A program made the position numbers and the translations under genes. Positions 16,183 through 25,321 of a stretch of 64,000 bases of DNA are shown one piece after another; within the stretch, counting starts at the first letter, position 1; the number at the start of each line of letters is the position of its first letter. The notes under the pieces are model-generated. The model did not search any database and was not told the origin of the DNA. It worked only from the letters and a program-made list of their open reading frames with translations. Origin of the DNA: Amycolatopsis balhimycina FH 1894 (GTDB lineage: Bacteria > Actinomycetota > Actinomycetes > Mycobacteriales > Pseudonocardiaceae). The DNA is taken from positions 970,762-1,034,761 of the forward strand of contig NZ_KB913037.1 of NCBI RefSeq assembly GCF_000384295.1. Direction: 5' to 3'.

Positions 16183-18573
16183 TCACGTGGGCGGTCCTTG
16201 CGGACGTGAGGCCACCACCGGGTGTGGCGCGACATCGAGCACGCGATAGCCGGGGGCGCCGGGAGCGAGCCCGCCGACCACGCGGTGCATCCAGTCGGCC
16301 ACGGCCCCGAACGCGTAGTGGTTGAAGGACGTCATCTCGCCCGGGTTGATACGTCCGTCCGGCAAGAGTGCGTCCCAGCGCTCCCAGATGGTGGTGGCGC
16401 CCATGGTGACCGCATAGAGCCACGAGGGAGGTTCCGTCTGGTTCACCATGCCGTACGCGTCGTCAACCGCGCCAATCCTAGTGAGTGCGTCGAGGATCAG
16501 TGGCGTCCCCAGGAATCCCGTGGCGATCCGGTGCCCTTTGCTCCGGACCGCTTCCACGAGCTGTTCTGCAGCCACGCGCCGCTCACGGTCGTCGGCCAGC
16601 AGTGCGAACTCCAGGGCCAATGCGTACCCGGTTTGCGAGTCACCGAGGAGGCTGCCGTCCTGCCTGACGTAGTTGTCCCGAAAGGCCTGTCGCACCGTTT
16701 CGGCAAGGTCGGCGTACTTGGCCGCGTCGGCGTCCTCGCCGAGCAGGGTTGCCACTCGCGAGAGGAGATCGGCCGAGCGCGCGCGGTAGGCGGTAGCGAC
16801 GAGGATCGGATCGGTCGACGCGGCGGCGGGGTCCTCGGGGGGCGCTGCCGGGTCGAGCCAGTCTCCCAGCTGCGCGGCCGGCTCGTCGAACAATCCCCGG
16901 GTTCCCAGGATGTTGGTCACCCCGTCCACCCAGCCGCGCATGCTCGAGTACTGCCGGCGCAGGATTTCCCGGTCTCCGAACCGCTGGTACAAGACCCACG
17001 GCACAATCACCGCAGCGTCGCCCCAGCCCGCATAGGGCGTGACCTCGCCCCGGGACCGGTTTATGTCGACCCATGGGACGAACATGGGCACGATGCCTTC
17101 GGGAGTCTGATCGGCAGCCAGGTCCTTGAGCCAGGACGAGAGGAATCCGGCACAGTCGTACAGGTAGGCCGCGGTCGGCGCGAACACCTGGATGTCCCCG
17201 GTCCAGCCGAGCCGCTCGTCACGCTGCGGGCAGTCGGTGGGAACGTCCAGGAAGTTGCCGCGCATCCCCCACACCACGTTCTCGTGCAACCTCGTGAGCA
17301 GCGGGTCGGAGCACTCGAACCAGCCGGTGCGCTCCATGTCCGAGTGGTACACGACCGCCTTGACCGCGTCCGGATCCAGTTTTCCGGACCCGCCGGTCAC
17401 CTCGGCGTACCGGAAGCCGTGGAAGGTGAACCTCGGCTCCCATGACTCCGCGGTCTCGTCTCCCCGGAGGATGTAGCTGTCCGTCGAGGTGGCGGTGCGC
17501 AGGGGTCGCACCGCCGGCTCGCCGTCCTCCAGGACTTCGGCGTGGCGGAGAGTAACGGCGGTGCCCGCGGGGCCACGCACCTTGATGCGGAGCTTTCCGA
17601 CGAGGTTCTGCCCGAAATCGAGCAGGGCCCGCCCGGAGGAAGAGGCGATCACCTCTCGCACCGCCACTTCCTCGACGGCACGCACGGGCGGACCGTCGGG
17701 TGCCACCAGGATGCCGACGTCGAACTCGGCCGGGGAACAAGGAAACCAGTCGGTGTCGTCGAATCCCGGAAGCGACCACCCGGGCGGCTCGAGCCTCGCG
17801 TCGTGAAGCTCGCCCTCGTACAAGTCCGCCTTCAGGATCGGGCCCGTAGCGCCGCGCCACGACCCGTCGGTGGCCACGACGATTCGCTCTCCATCCTTGA
17901 GCACCACCTCGAGCTGCGCGAGCAGTCCGAGCTGGCTGCCGTAGACGTTTCGCTTGCCTTCAATGAAGGTCAGCCGGCCGCGGAACCATCCGTCGGCCAT
18001 CCTCGCGCCGAGGACGTTGTCGCCGTCGCGAAGCAGATCGGTCACGTCATAAGTCTGGTAGCGAAGGCGGCGGCGGTAGGTGGTCCAGCCGGGAGTGAAC
18101 GCCTCGTCGCCGACCGGGCGGCCGTTGATCTCGGCCCGGTACAGCCCGTGCGCCGTGACGTAGAGCCGTGCCGACGCGGCCCCCCTCGGCAGCCGGAACG
18201 CACGCCGCACCAAGGGCGCCGGGTCCGCGTGTGGCGTGATCATCCACGCGTTCCAGTCGGCAGGCTCCACCAAGCCGGCCTCGACGATCGACGGATCGCT
18301 CCAGGCCGACTTCGTGCCATCGACGCCCCAGACGCGCACCCGGACGGTTTTCCGCTCTCGCGATGTCAACGGTGGGGCCGGCCAAGGCACCAGCACCGAC
18401 TCAGCCGAGTCCACTCGACGCACATCTGCGTCGATCATCAGCTCGTAACCAGCCTGGCGCCACGACGGGCCCGCGGTGACACGCCACGACAGCCGCGGTG
18501 CCGTTTCAGCTACGCCTAGTGCCGATCGGTGCGCTTCGAACCGCACGGGAGACACACGAGGCCCTTCGGACAC
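16183..18573 (-). CDS. GH78 alpha-L-rhamnosidase, C-terminus frameshifted
   Basis: A 796-residue inverting alpha-L-rhamnosidase. It has the N-terminal beta domains, the GH78 signature PTDCPQRDERLGWTGDIQVF with general-acid region, and the (alpha/alpha)6 barrel ending TMGATTIWERWDALLPDG. The frame ends early at 16183. The missing C-terminal domain (GGGLTSARTAHVTPYG, VSWRR and SVDVVVPTG) continues in another frame to a stop at 15983-15985. A single missing base near 16215-16222 explains this; a repaired protein would have 863 residues, close to its 876-residue paralogue at 25318. Either real C-terminal truncation or a sequence error. Overlap of the repaired stop with the GH3 start supports an ancestral full frame. 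Confidence 0.85.
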   Translation of the reverse strand: MSEGPRVSPVRFEAHRSALGVAETAPRLSWRVTAGPSWRQAGYELMIDADVRRVDSAESVLVPWPAPPLTSRERKTVRVRVWGVDGTKSAWSDPSIVEAGLVEPADWNAWMITPHADPAPLVRRAFRLPRGAASARLYVTAHGLYRAEINGRPVGDEAFTPGWTTYRRRLRYQTYDVTDLLRDGDNVLGARMADGWFRGRLTFIEGKRNVYGSQLGLLAQLEVVLKDGERIVVATDGSWRGATGPILKADLYEGELHDARLEPPGWSLPGFDDTDWFPCSPAEFDVGILVAPDGPPVRAVEEVAVREVIASSSGRALLDFGQNLVGKLRIKVRGPAGTAVTLRHAEVLEDGEPAVRPLRTATSTDSYILRGDETAESWEPRFTFHGFRYAEVTGGSGKLDPDAVKAVVYHSDMERTGWFECSDPLLTRLHENVVWGMRGNFLDVPTDCPQRDERLGWTGDIQVFAPTAAYLYDCAGFLSSWLKDLAADQTPEGIVPMFVPWVDINRSRGEVTPYAGWGDAAVIVPWVLYQRFGDREILRRQYSSMRGWVDGVTNILGTRGLFDEPAAQLGDWLDPAAPPEDPAAASTDPILVATAYRARSADLLSRVATLLGEDADAAKYADLAETVRQAFRDNYVRQDGSLLGDSQTGYALALEFALLADDRERRVAAEQLVEAVRSKGHRIATGFLGTPLILDALTRIGAVDDAYGMVNQTEPPSWLYAVTMGATTIWERWDALLPDGRINPGEMTSFNHYAFGAVADWMHRVVGGLAPGAPGYRVLDVAPHPVVASRPQGPPT

Positions 18574-18580
18574 GACACTC

Positions 18581-19558
18581 CTAAGCCTTATCGGTTGCCG
18601 ACTTCAGGGCCTGCGAAGCTGCCTGGACGGTGGCGAGCTGGTCGAGCAGGAACGCAACGGTGGTATCGATGACGGCGTCGATGTCGCCGCCGAAGAAGCC
18701 GTGGTCGGCTCCCTCGACGAGCTCGAGCTTGTTGGGGACGCCGGCCTCGTCGAGCGCACCGTGGTACGCAATGCTCTGCTGGTGCGGGACCACTTGGTCG
18801 AGGGTGCCGTGGACGAGCAGGGTCGGCGCGGTCGCGTCGCCGATGTGCGCGATCGGGCTGGCGTGCCGGGCGAGGTCGGGGCGCTCGCCGACGGTGTGAC
18901 CGATCAGGCGCGATTCCGGTGAGTCCGCGGCGCTGTGCGCGGTGAAGGGCGTGCCGGGGATGCTCTCGGCCTCCATCGTGTCCAGCCGGGTGGGCGGGTA
19001 CCAGCCGACGCTTGCGGATACGGCGGAGGAAGGGCCGGTCAGGCCGACGGTGCCCTCGAGCTCCGGCACGGTCGTGTTGGTACCGAGGAAGACGGCGAGG
19101 TGGCCGCCGGCGGAGGCGCCGAGGCTCGCGATCCGGCCGGGGTCGATGCCGGCGGCGGGCGCCGCGGTGCGCAACCACCGGATCGCGGCCTTGACGTCGT
19201 GCAGCTGGGCGGGGAAGGCCGCCTCGCCCGAGAGCCGGTACTGGATGGCGGCGACCGCGAACCCCTCCTCGTGCAGTCGCGCCCGCACAGCGCCGAAGTC
19301 GTCGAGGCCGCCGAGCTGGATGTTCTTGGTTCCGCCCAGCCAGGCGCCACCGTGGATGAGCACGACCAGGGGAACCGGTCCGTGCGCGTTCGGGACGCTG
19401 AGGTCGAGAAGCAGCGGCCGGTAGCCGGCGACGAGGGCGTATTCGACGTCCCGCCACCACCGGACACCGTCGGTCTCGACGGGCGTGAGGACCGCGGCAT
19501 CGACGAACGCGGGGGGCACGCCGTCGATGGGCACACGCAGCGGGGTCTTGATCGTCAT
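18581..19558 (-). CDS. Alpha/beta hydrolase-3 type esterase (BD-FAE-like)
   Basis: A 325-residue esterase with LIHGGAWLGG (oxyanion hole), LGASAGGH (nucleophile), HGTLDQVVP (Asp) and ADHGFFGG (His). The fold and motif spacing match bifunctional feruloyl/acetyl esterases of plant polymer degradation. The ATG at 19558 overlaps the stop of the upstream serine hydrolase (ATGA), showing translational coupling. No signal peptide, so an intracellular deacylase for imported acylated glycosides is likely. The GH78 gene follows 7 bp downstream. Confidence 0.85.
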   Translation of the reverse strand: MTIKTPLRVPIDGVPPAFVDAAVLTPVETDGVRWWRDVEYALVAGYRPLLLDLSVPNAHGPVPLVVLIHGGAWLGGTKNIQLGGLDDFGAVRARLHEEGFAVAAIQYRLSGEAAFPAQLHDVKAAIRWLRTAAPAAGIDPGRIASLGASAGGHLAVFLGTNTTVPELEGTVGLTGPSSAVSASVGWYPPTRLDTMEAESIPGTPFTAHSAADSPESRLIGHTVGERPDLARHASPIAHIGDATAPTLLVHGTLDQVVPHQQSIAYHGALDEAGVPNKLELVEGADHGFFGGDIDAVIDTTVAFLLDQLATVQAASQALKSATDKA

Positions 19559-20730
19559 CGGTTCTCCATGGGGGACAGCGCGACCCGCGGTATCGACCGC
19601 GACTCGTGGCCGGCTTGGCGGCTGCGGCGTGCGCTCCTGAGGCAGGCGCGGACTTTCCGGGCGAGCTCGAGCCCGGGCTGGTGGGCACCGGCGGGGGTGG
19701 GGACGCGACTGGTGTAGCCGAACGCGAGGTCGCGGGCGGGGTCGGCGAAGCCGATGGCGCCGCCGGCGCCGTCGTGGCCGAACGCCCACGGGCTTCCGTA
19801 GTCGAGGCGGGCGTCGGGGACCTGGAACACGAGTCCGAACCGGGTCTCGATGCCGAGGACGAGGTCGGTGCCGTTGGCTTGGATCTGGCTCATCCTCCGG
19901 AGCGCCTCGACCGGGAACAGACCGTCGCCGAGGCCTTGGGCGTACAGGTGAGCCATGCTTCGTGCGTTCCCGAACCCTCCGAACCCGACCGGTCCGTTCG
20001 CGACCACGAGCGGGTGGCGGACGAGCTCGCGCATCGGCGGCATGAGGCCACCTCCGAAGGCCAATCCGACCAGGCTCATCGGCTCCGGCTCATCCGGTTG
20101 CTCCTCGTCCGCCTTCGGGGGCAGCACCTCCACGATGCGTGCCTGGTCGGCTTCGGGGACGCCGAAGTGGAAGTCGGCTCCGATGGCGTCAGTCACGTTG
20201 GCGCGGAAGAACGTCTGCAACGACGTGCCGGTGATGCGCTCGACGAGCTCGGCCATGATGGTGCCGATGGTGACGCCGTGGTAGCCGTGCGCTGCCCCGG
20301 GCGCCCACAGCGGTGAGGCTGCGGCGAGCCGAGCGGCGAGGTCGTGGTGTTCGACGACGTCCTCGATGGTGAACCCACCGGCGACTCCGATGAGCCCGGC
20401 TTGGTGCGACAGCGCAGTGCGGACGGTGACCGCGTCCTTGCCGGCGGCGGCGAACTCGGGCCAGTAGCGCGCGACCGGGGCGTCCGGGTCGAGGTCTCCG
20501 GAGCCGAGGAGCAACGACAGGCTCAACGCGGCGATGCCCTTGCTGCAGGAGAACACGCTGATGAGGCTGTCCGCGGCCAGGTCGTCGCCGACGATGAGGT
20601 CGACGACCGTTTCGCCCTCGTGGACCGCGCAGACGTGCGCGTTGTACGTGGGGTCGGCCTCGCCGAGTGCCTCGAGGGCGTCCGCGATGGACTCGAACCC
20701 GGCAACCGTCACGCCCTTCACACCGCTCAT
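19555..20730 (-). CDS. Serine hydrolase, class C beta-lactamase/EstB fold esterase
   Basis: A 391-residue penicillin-binding-fold serine hydrolase. The SxxK motif is SCSK at about residues 62-65, the YxN position is YHG, and the third motif is HDGAGG. Those variants, and a catabolic operon context, point to an esterase such as EstB or an ester-cleaving carboxylesterase rather than antibiotic resistance. No signal peptide is present, which also argues against a periplasmic beta-lactamase. It is coupled to the downstream esterase (ATGA) and separated from the permease gene by a 72-bp gap with a hairpin. Confidence 0.82.
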   Translation of the reverse strand: MSGVKGVTVAGFESIADALEALGEADPTYNAHVCAVHEGETVVDLIVGDDLAADSLISVFSCSKGIAALSLSLLLGSGDLDPDAPVARYWPEFAAAGKDAVTVRTALSHQAGLIGVAGGFTIEDVVEHHDLAARLAAASPLWAPGAAHGYHGVTIGTIMAELVERITGTSLQTFFRANVTDAIGADFHFGVPEADQARIVEVLPPKADEEQPDEPEPMSLVGLAFGGGLMPPMRELVRHPLVVANGPVGFGGFGNARSMAHLYAQGLGDGLFPVEALRRMSQIQANGTDLVLGIETRFGLVFQVPDARLDYGSPWAFGHDGAGGAIGFADPARDLAFGYTSRVPTPAGAHQPGLELARKVRACLRSARRSRQAGHESRSIPRVALSPMENR

Positions 20731-20750
20731 GCGGCCTACCTTCTTGAATG

Positions 20751-20778
20751 GATCTCGCGAGTTCGCGACTCCGAGATC
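20751..20778. terminator. Intercistronic hairpin in the glycoside operon
   Basis: GATCTCG/CGAGATC arms, then a second GAGT/ACTC stem, form a hairpin in the 72-bp gap between the permease and serine hydrolase genes. It could attenuate or protect the upstream transporter message, a common way to raise binding-protein expression. No T run. Confidence 0.45.
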
Positions 20779-20802
20779 GCGCGGGTGGGGCAGGGATGGT
20801 TC

Positions 20803-21648
20803 TCAGCCCTTGATGCCGCCCTCGGACAAACCACCGATCACCCGTCGTTGGACCAGCAGGTAGAGGAGGATCAACGGCAAGCTGGTGAGGACGATGTGGG
20901 CGAAGATCAGGTTCCAGCGCATCGCGGAGACGTCGGTCGATGCCGAGGCGAACTGGTACAGCGCGAGAGGCAGGGTGGCCCGCTCGGAACCTTGGAGCAA
21001 GAAGGACGCGAAGAAGAAATCGTTCCAGGTGGAGATGATCAGGATGACGCAGCCGACCAGCAGCACGGGAACCAGCAGCGGCAAGATGATGATCCGGTAG
21101 ACCTGCAGGCGGTTCGCGCCGTCGGTCAACGCTGCTTCTTCGAGGTCCCGTGGCAGGGCCTTGATGAAGCCGGTGGCCAGGAAGACGACCGTGCCTATCC
21201 GGGTGCCGGTCATGACGAGGAAGTAGCCCAGCCGGCTGCCGTCGATGTGCAGGGTTTGCAGCTCGTAGACCGTGGGCAGGATCGCCGGTGGCAAGAGGAT
21301 GGAGAGCACGGTCAGGCTGTACGCGATCTTCATCGGCAGCGAGGACGAGCGCGCGTAGGCCCATGCGGCCATGGAGCCGAGCACGACCACGACGACCAGG
21401 GTGGGGACGATGACCAGGAGGCTGTTCGTCAAGGCCCGGCCGTAGTGGCCCTCGCCGAGCACGGTGGAGTAGTTGTCCCCCAACGCCCACTTGGCGGGCA
21501 GTGACAGCGAGAGCGAACTCGCTTCGCTCAGTGGCTTGGCCGAGTTGACGAGCAGCAGCCACAGCGGCAGCACCACCCAGGGCAACGCGACCAGCAGCAG
21601 GACGAGGGGACGGATCAGGCGGCGGGACGTCTTGCTGATGCTGGTCAT
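20803..21648 (-). CDS. Sugar ABC transporter permease (CUT1, MalG-like)
   Basis: Integral membrane protein of 281 residues with six predicted helices. It carries the EAA loop LEEAALTDGANRLQVYRIIILPLL, here split as EEAALTDGANR and IIILPLL, which contacts the ATPase. The ATG at 21648 overlaps the stop of the partner permease. No ATPase gene is present; actinomycetes usually share MsiK among CUT1 systems. With the lipoprotein at 22656 it should import an oligosaccharide or glycoside, likely rhamnose-containing given the adjacent rhamnosidases. Confidence 0.9.
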   Translation of the reverse strand: MTSISKTSRRLIRPLVLLLVALPWVVLPLWLLLVNSAKPLSEASSLSLSLPAKWALGDNYSTVLGEGHYGRALTNSLLVIVPTLVVVVVLGSMAAWAYARSSSLPMKIAYSLTVLSILLPPAILPTVYELQTLHIDGSRLGYFLVMTGTRIGTVVFLATGFIKALPRDLEEAALTDGANRLQVYRIIILPLLVPVLLVGCVILIISTWNDFFFASFLLQGSERATLPLALYQFASASTDVSAMRWNLIFAHIVLTSLPLILLYLLVQRRVIGGLSEGGIKG

Positions 21649-22631
21649 CCTTCGATCTCCCGTCGGCGCAGGAAGAAGATGAGGGGCACGCCGATCACCA
21701 GCACCAGGATCGTGACGATGAGGCTCAGGGCGCTGGACGTGCCGAAGAAACCGCTGGCGTACTGGTTGAACATGGCGACGTTGAGGACGGTCGTCGCGGT
21801 GCCGGGGCCGCCGTGCGTCGTCGCCATGGCGATGTCGAAGGCGTTCAGGGCACCGAGCAGCGTCACCACGACGGTGAAGGTGAATGCCGGGGCGAGGAGC
21901 GGGAACCGGATCTTCCAAAAGCGTTTCCAGCCGTTGGCGCCGTCGAGGGTGGCCGCCTCGATCAGCGACGCGGGAATGGCGTTCAGGCCCGCGATGTAGA
22001 CGAGCGTGATCAGCCCGCTCCACTTCCAGGCGTCGATGAAGGCGACGGACGCCAATGCGCTGCCGGAGTGGCCCAGCCAGGCGTATTCGAAGCCCGGCTT
22101 GACGATCCCGATCGCCTTGTTGAGCGGGCCGGACGGCGCCAGGATCGCGCTCCAGATGTAGCCGGCCGCGACCGGTGCGATCAGGACCGGGACGAAGAAC
22201 AGGGAACGGAAGAACCCGTTGACCCGCGTGCGGCGCTGGAGGAGCAGGGCCGCCGACAGGCTGAAGACGTTCTGCACCAGCATCGCGATCACGGCGTAGA
22301 TCAAGGTTGCGCGAATGGCGTTCCAGAGCAGGTCCTGGTCCGCCAGCGTCCGGAAGTTGTCGAGTCCGTTCGCGGTGATGGCATCCGAGTAGCCGCTCCA
22401 GTCGGTGAAGGCGAAGCGGATGTTCAGCACGAACGGCACGATGAAGAACCCGGCGACCAGGACGAAGGCCGGCAGCGCGAAGGGCCACCACCGCCGAGCC
22501 GGACCTGGCCTGGGTGATCCCCGGCGCCGAGGCGGGCGGACCGTGCGCCCACCGGCCCCGGGTCCGGTGCCGGGGTCGATGGCCGTGACGTCCGTGCGGC
22601 CGGCCGTCGAGTCGTCGTCGAATCGGGTCAT
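21645..22631 (-). CDS. Sugar ABC transporter permease (CUT1, MalF-like)
   Basis: A 328-residue permease with an approximately 40-residue Pro/Arg-rich cytoplasmic tail, six predicted helices and the EAA motif IEAATLDGANGWKRFWKI. Partner of the MalG-like permease, coupled through ATGA. The ATG at 22631 has GGAG eight bases upstream; a GTG at 22649 would add six residues but lacks a site. The gene follows the binding protein by 24 bp. Confidence 0.9.
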   Translation of the reverse strand: MTRFDDDSTAGRTDVTAIDPGTGPGAGGRTVRPPRRRGSPRPGPARRWWPFALPAFVLVAGFFIVPFVLNIRFAFTDWSGYSDAITANGLDNFRTLADQDLLWNAIRATLIYAVIAMLVQNVFSLSAALLLQRRTRVNGFFRSLFFVPVLIAPVAAGYIWSAILAPSGPLNKAIGIVKPGFEYAWLGHSGSALASVAFIDAWKWSGLITLVYIAGLNAIPASLIEAATLDGANGWKRFWKIRFPLLAPAFTFTVVVTLLGALNAFDIAMATTHGGPGTATTVLNVAMFNQYASGFFGTSSALSLIVTILVLVIGVPLIFFLRRREIEG

Positions 22632-22655
22632 CGCAGCATCTCCACGCACGGTCGC

Positions 22656-23987
22656 CTACCAGCCGGGAAGCTTGGCCGTCTTGGCGCCCTGGGCCAGTGC
22701 TTTCTGCGCGAGCCCACCGACCTGCTCCGGCGAATACTGACCGCTGAGCAGCCCGGTCATCCAGGCGATGGACTGCGAGTTGAAGCCGACCAGGTTCGTG
22801 TTGAACGCGAGGGACCGGTTCGCCTCATAGGCCGCATGGATCTCCTGCTGGATTCCCGGCGTGTTTTCGGGCCCCTTCGCCCCGGTGAGGATCGGGAACG
22901 ACCGCTGCGCGTTGACGTAGTCCTGGTAGCCGGCGCCGGTGATCCACTGCACGAAGGCCAACGCCGAGCTCTCCTTGTCGGTGTCGCCGGTCCGGGGGAT
23001 GTACCAGGTGCCGCTGACCGACGGTGCCCACGCCGCGGTGGCGTCGGAAGCGGAGGGTGACGCCCAGCCGATGGCGTCACTGGTCTTGGCGAGGTCATCG
23101 CCGAACTGGGCGGCGAACATCGACACCAAATCGCTGTGCAGCGCGGTCATCGCCGTGGTCCCGCTGGCGACGGCCTTGATCGAGTCCTCGAACTTGGCGG
23201 TGGTGGCGTCCTTGTTGTAGCACCCCATGGACTGCAGCTTCTTGTACTCGGCCATCGCGGCGGTGAACGGGCCGGAAGGGTCGTCCATCGTGGTCTTCTT
23301 GTCCAGCAGTTCGGTCGAGTAGCCCTTCGCCTTCTCCGCGTCGGCGACGTACAGCAGACTCAGGATCTGTGTCGGCCAGCCCGAGCCGCCGCTCTCCCAG
23401 AGCGGCGTGACCGTCGGGTTCTTCTGCTTCAACGTGGTGCAGATGTTCTCGATGTCCGCGAAGGTCTTGGGCGCCGACAGGCCGGCGTCGGCCAGTGTCT
23501 TCTTGTTGTAGTAGAGACCGAAAAGCACTGGAGCCGAGGTGATCGCGGCGTAGACCTTCCCCTGGTACGAGCCGCCGCTCTGGTACACGTCGCCCGACTT
23601 GGCCACGTACGGCATCTTGGACATGTCGATCATGTTCGAGGCCGGGTTCAACGCCCAGAAGAGCGACGTGGCGTGGTACTCGAGGAGGTCGGGGCGGTCG
23701 CCGCTGGCCCACTTGGTCTGGACCTGGCTCTCGAACGAGTCAGCCGGGATCTTGACGATGTTCATCGTGACACCGAACTTCTTCCCGAAGTCGGTGTACG
23801 CGTCGGTCACATAGGCCGGGTCGGCCGCGTTCGTCCACACCGTGAGGCTCTTGGCCTTGACAGTGGCCGAGCCGTCGGCGGCGACGCCCGGCGTCGAGCC
23901 CCCCGAACTGCCGTTGTGGGCCGAGCAGGCCGACAGCGCGAGCCCGAATGCGGCGAGCACGCTCACGGCACGAAGCAACAGTTTCAT
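22656..23987 (-). CDS. Extracellular sugar-binding lipoprotein (CUT1 family 1)
   Basis: A 443-residue solute-binding protein. The N-terminus MKLLLRAVSVLAAFGLALSAC is split here by meaning: basic start, hydrophobic core, lipobox LSAC with the lipidated Cys at residue 21. The mature part begins with a Ser/Gly linker and contains the two-lobe pattern of family 1 sugar-binding proteins (LTVWTNAADPAY, WASGDRPDLLEYHA, GSGWPTQ). The ATG at 23987 is preferred over 24020 because it gives a proper signal peptide. First gene of the minus-strand operon, directly downstream of a LacI operator at 24040. Confidence 0.9.
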   Translation of the reverse strand: MKLLLRAVSVLAAFGLALSACSAHNGSSGGSTPGVAADGSATVKAKSLTVWTNAADPAYVTDAYTDFGKKFGVTMNIVKIPADSFESQVQTKWASGDRPDLLEYHATSLFWALNPASNMIDMSKMPYVAKSGDVYQSGGSYQGKVYAAITSAPVLFGLYYNKKTLADAGLSAPKTFADIENICTTLKQKNPTVTPLWESGGSGWPTQILSLLYVADAEKAKGYSTELLDKKTTMDDPSGPFTAAMAEYKKLQSMGCYNKDATTAKFEDSIKAVASGTTAMTALHSDLVSMFAAQFGDDLAKTSDAIGWASPSASDATAAWAPSVSGTWYIPRTGDTDKESSALAFVQWITGAGYQDYVNAQRSFPILTGAKGPENTPGIQQEIHAAYEANRSLAFNTNLVGFNSQSIAWMTGLLSGQYSPEQVGGLAQKALAQGAKTAKLPGW

Positions 23988-24039
23988 GGCTGGTTCGACT
24001 CCTTCGTCGTCCGGGCGCAACCGGCGTACCGTGAAAAGT

Positions 24040-24055
24040 TGTGGACCGGTTTACA
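24040..24055. promoter_or_regulatory. LacI-type operator of the transporter-glycosidase operon
   Basis: TGTGGACCGGTTTACA is a 16-bp dyad with the central CG typical of LacI-family sites. On the minus strand it starts next to the predicted transcription start of the binding-protein gene, an ideal position for repression. It matches a second site at 24229 in 14 of 16 bases. Confidence 0.75.
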
Positions 24056-24062
24056 TCGCCAG

Positions 24063-24092
24063 ATGCTAGGTCCGGGCCCGCGCGGTCGTCAA
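24063..24092 (-). promoter_or_regulatory. Promoter of the transporter-glycosidase operon
   Basis: On the minus strand, TTGACG (24092-24087) and TAGCAT (24068-24063) are spaced 18 bp. Transcription should start near 24056, adjoining the LacI operator. The leader to the ATG at 23987 would be about 70 nt. Confidence 0.6.
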
Positions 24093-24228
24093 GCGTCGGA
24101 AACCCGGTCATGGTCGAGCCACCACTGACCCGGTGGCTTCTAGTGACGGCGCGTTGACCTGCGAATGCGAATCACCAACCCTGGATCAGCGGCAGACGGT
24201 TGGCGGTTGTGGAGGTGCCCTGCGTTCC

Positions 24229-24244
24229 TGTAAAACGGTACACA
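24229..24244. promoter_or_regulatory. Second LacI-type operator, upstream of lacI
   Basis: TGTAAAACGGTACACA matches the reverse complement of the 24040 site at 14 of 16 positions, including TGTAAA, the central CGGT and CACA. It lies 31 bp before the lacI-type ATG, consistent with autoregulation. Confidence 0.7.
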
Positions 24245-24274
24245 ATCGTTTGTTGCGACCTCGACGAGGAGACC

Positions 24275-25321
24275 ATGAGGGCCACCGATCCGCGCAGTAT
24301 CACCATTCGCGATGTCGCACGCGAGGCCGGCGTGTCGCCGGCAGCGGTCTCCAAGGTGCTCAACAACGCCTACGGGGTCAGCGACGCCATGCGTGAGCGG
24401 GTCACCGCGGCGACCCGGAAGCTGGGGTATCGCCCCAAGCCCGCCGCGCGGGCGATGCGGGGCCGGTCCTACACGATCGGCGTACTGCTGGCCGACGTGG
24501 CTTCGCCGTTCGCGCCGATGATCGTCGACGGGATTCAACGCGAGATCGACGACACCGGCCTGCAGGTCCTCCTCGGCCCGGGTGGTGCGTCGCCCGAGCG
24601 GCAGCAGCGAAGCATCGAAGCGATGGTCGACCGCCAGATGGACGGGCTGATCCTCATCGCCCCGAACGTGCCCACCACCTGGCTGGAAACACTGGCCGAG
24701 GAGGTCCCGGTCGTCGTCATCGCCCGTCACGGCAGGGGGCGCAACTACGACAGCGTGGTGGACGATGACGTCGCGGGCGCCGAGCTGGTCGTCAAGCACC
24801 TGAGCGAGCTCGGCCACGAGCACATCACCCATATCGCGCATCCGATCGGCAAGCTGCGGCGACCTTCGGTGTTGTCGCACACGGCGCGTGAGGACGGTTA
24901 CTGCCGGGCCATGACCGACCGCGGGCTGGTCCCGCACGTCGTCACGACGTCCTACACCGAGGAAGGTGGCTACACCGCCGCGATGGCAGCCCTCCGTTCC
25001 GAGCGTCCGCCGACTGCCATCTTCGCCGGAGCTGACGTCGCCGCCTTCGGCGTGCTGCGCGCAGCCGCGGAGCTGGGGTTGGACGTGCCGGGGGACGTGA
25101 GTGTGGTGGGCTACGACAACGTTGCCATCTCGGGCTTGCCGCAGATCTCGCTGACCACCGTCGACCAGTCGGGAGAGCTCACCGGATCGATGAGTGCCCG
25201 GTTGCTGCGCGAACGCCTGGACGGCCGTGACAAACCGGTCACCTTCTCCGTCTCGACCCAGCTCGTCGAACGCCGCAGCACGGCGGTGGTTCGACCTGCC
25301 GACCCCAGTGGTGGGGTGTGA
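24275..25321 (+). CDS. LacI-family transcriptional regulator
   Basis: A 348-residue repressor. The N-terminal domain ITIRDVAREAGVSPAAVSKV and the hinge ARAMRGRS are followed by a periplasmic-binding-like sensor (YTIGVLLADVASPFAPMIVDG, starting near residue 65). The ATG at 24275 has GAGGAG upstream; an in-frame start at 24200 would place the operator inside the gene. It diverges from the transporter operon and overlaps the downstream GH78 gene (GTGA), so the regulator and that rhamnosidase are cotranscribed. The inducer is probably the imported glycoside or rhamnose. Confidence 0.92.
   Translation: MRATDPRSITIRDVAREAGVSPAAVSKVLNNAYGVSDAMRERVTAATRKLGYRPKPAARAMRGRSYTIGVLLADVASPFAPMIVDGIQREIDDTGLQVLLGPGGASPERQQRSIEAMVDRQMDGLILIAPNVPTTWLETLAEEVPVVVIARHGRGRNYDSVVDDDVAGAELVVKHLSELGHEHITHIAHPIGKLRRPSVLSHTAREDGYCRAMTDRGLVPHVVTTSYTEEGGYTAAMAALRSERPPTAIFAGADVAAFGVLRAAAELGLDVPGDVSVVGYDNVAISGLPQISLTTVDQSGELTGSMSARLLRERLDGRDKPVTFSVSTQLVERRSTAVVRPADPSGGV

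Noticed and set aside
19555..20730. Beta-lactamase resistance gene
   Set aside because: SxxK is present but YxN is YHG, there is no signal peptide, and the gene is in a glycoside operon; an esterase is more likely.
20803..22491. Apparent 562-codon permease
   Set aside because: Its N-terminal half is a shadow of the MalF-like gene; the true MalG-like gene begins at 21648 with an ATGA overlap.
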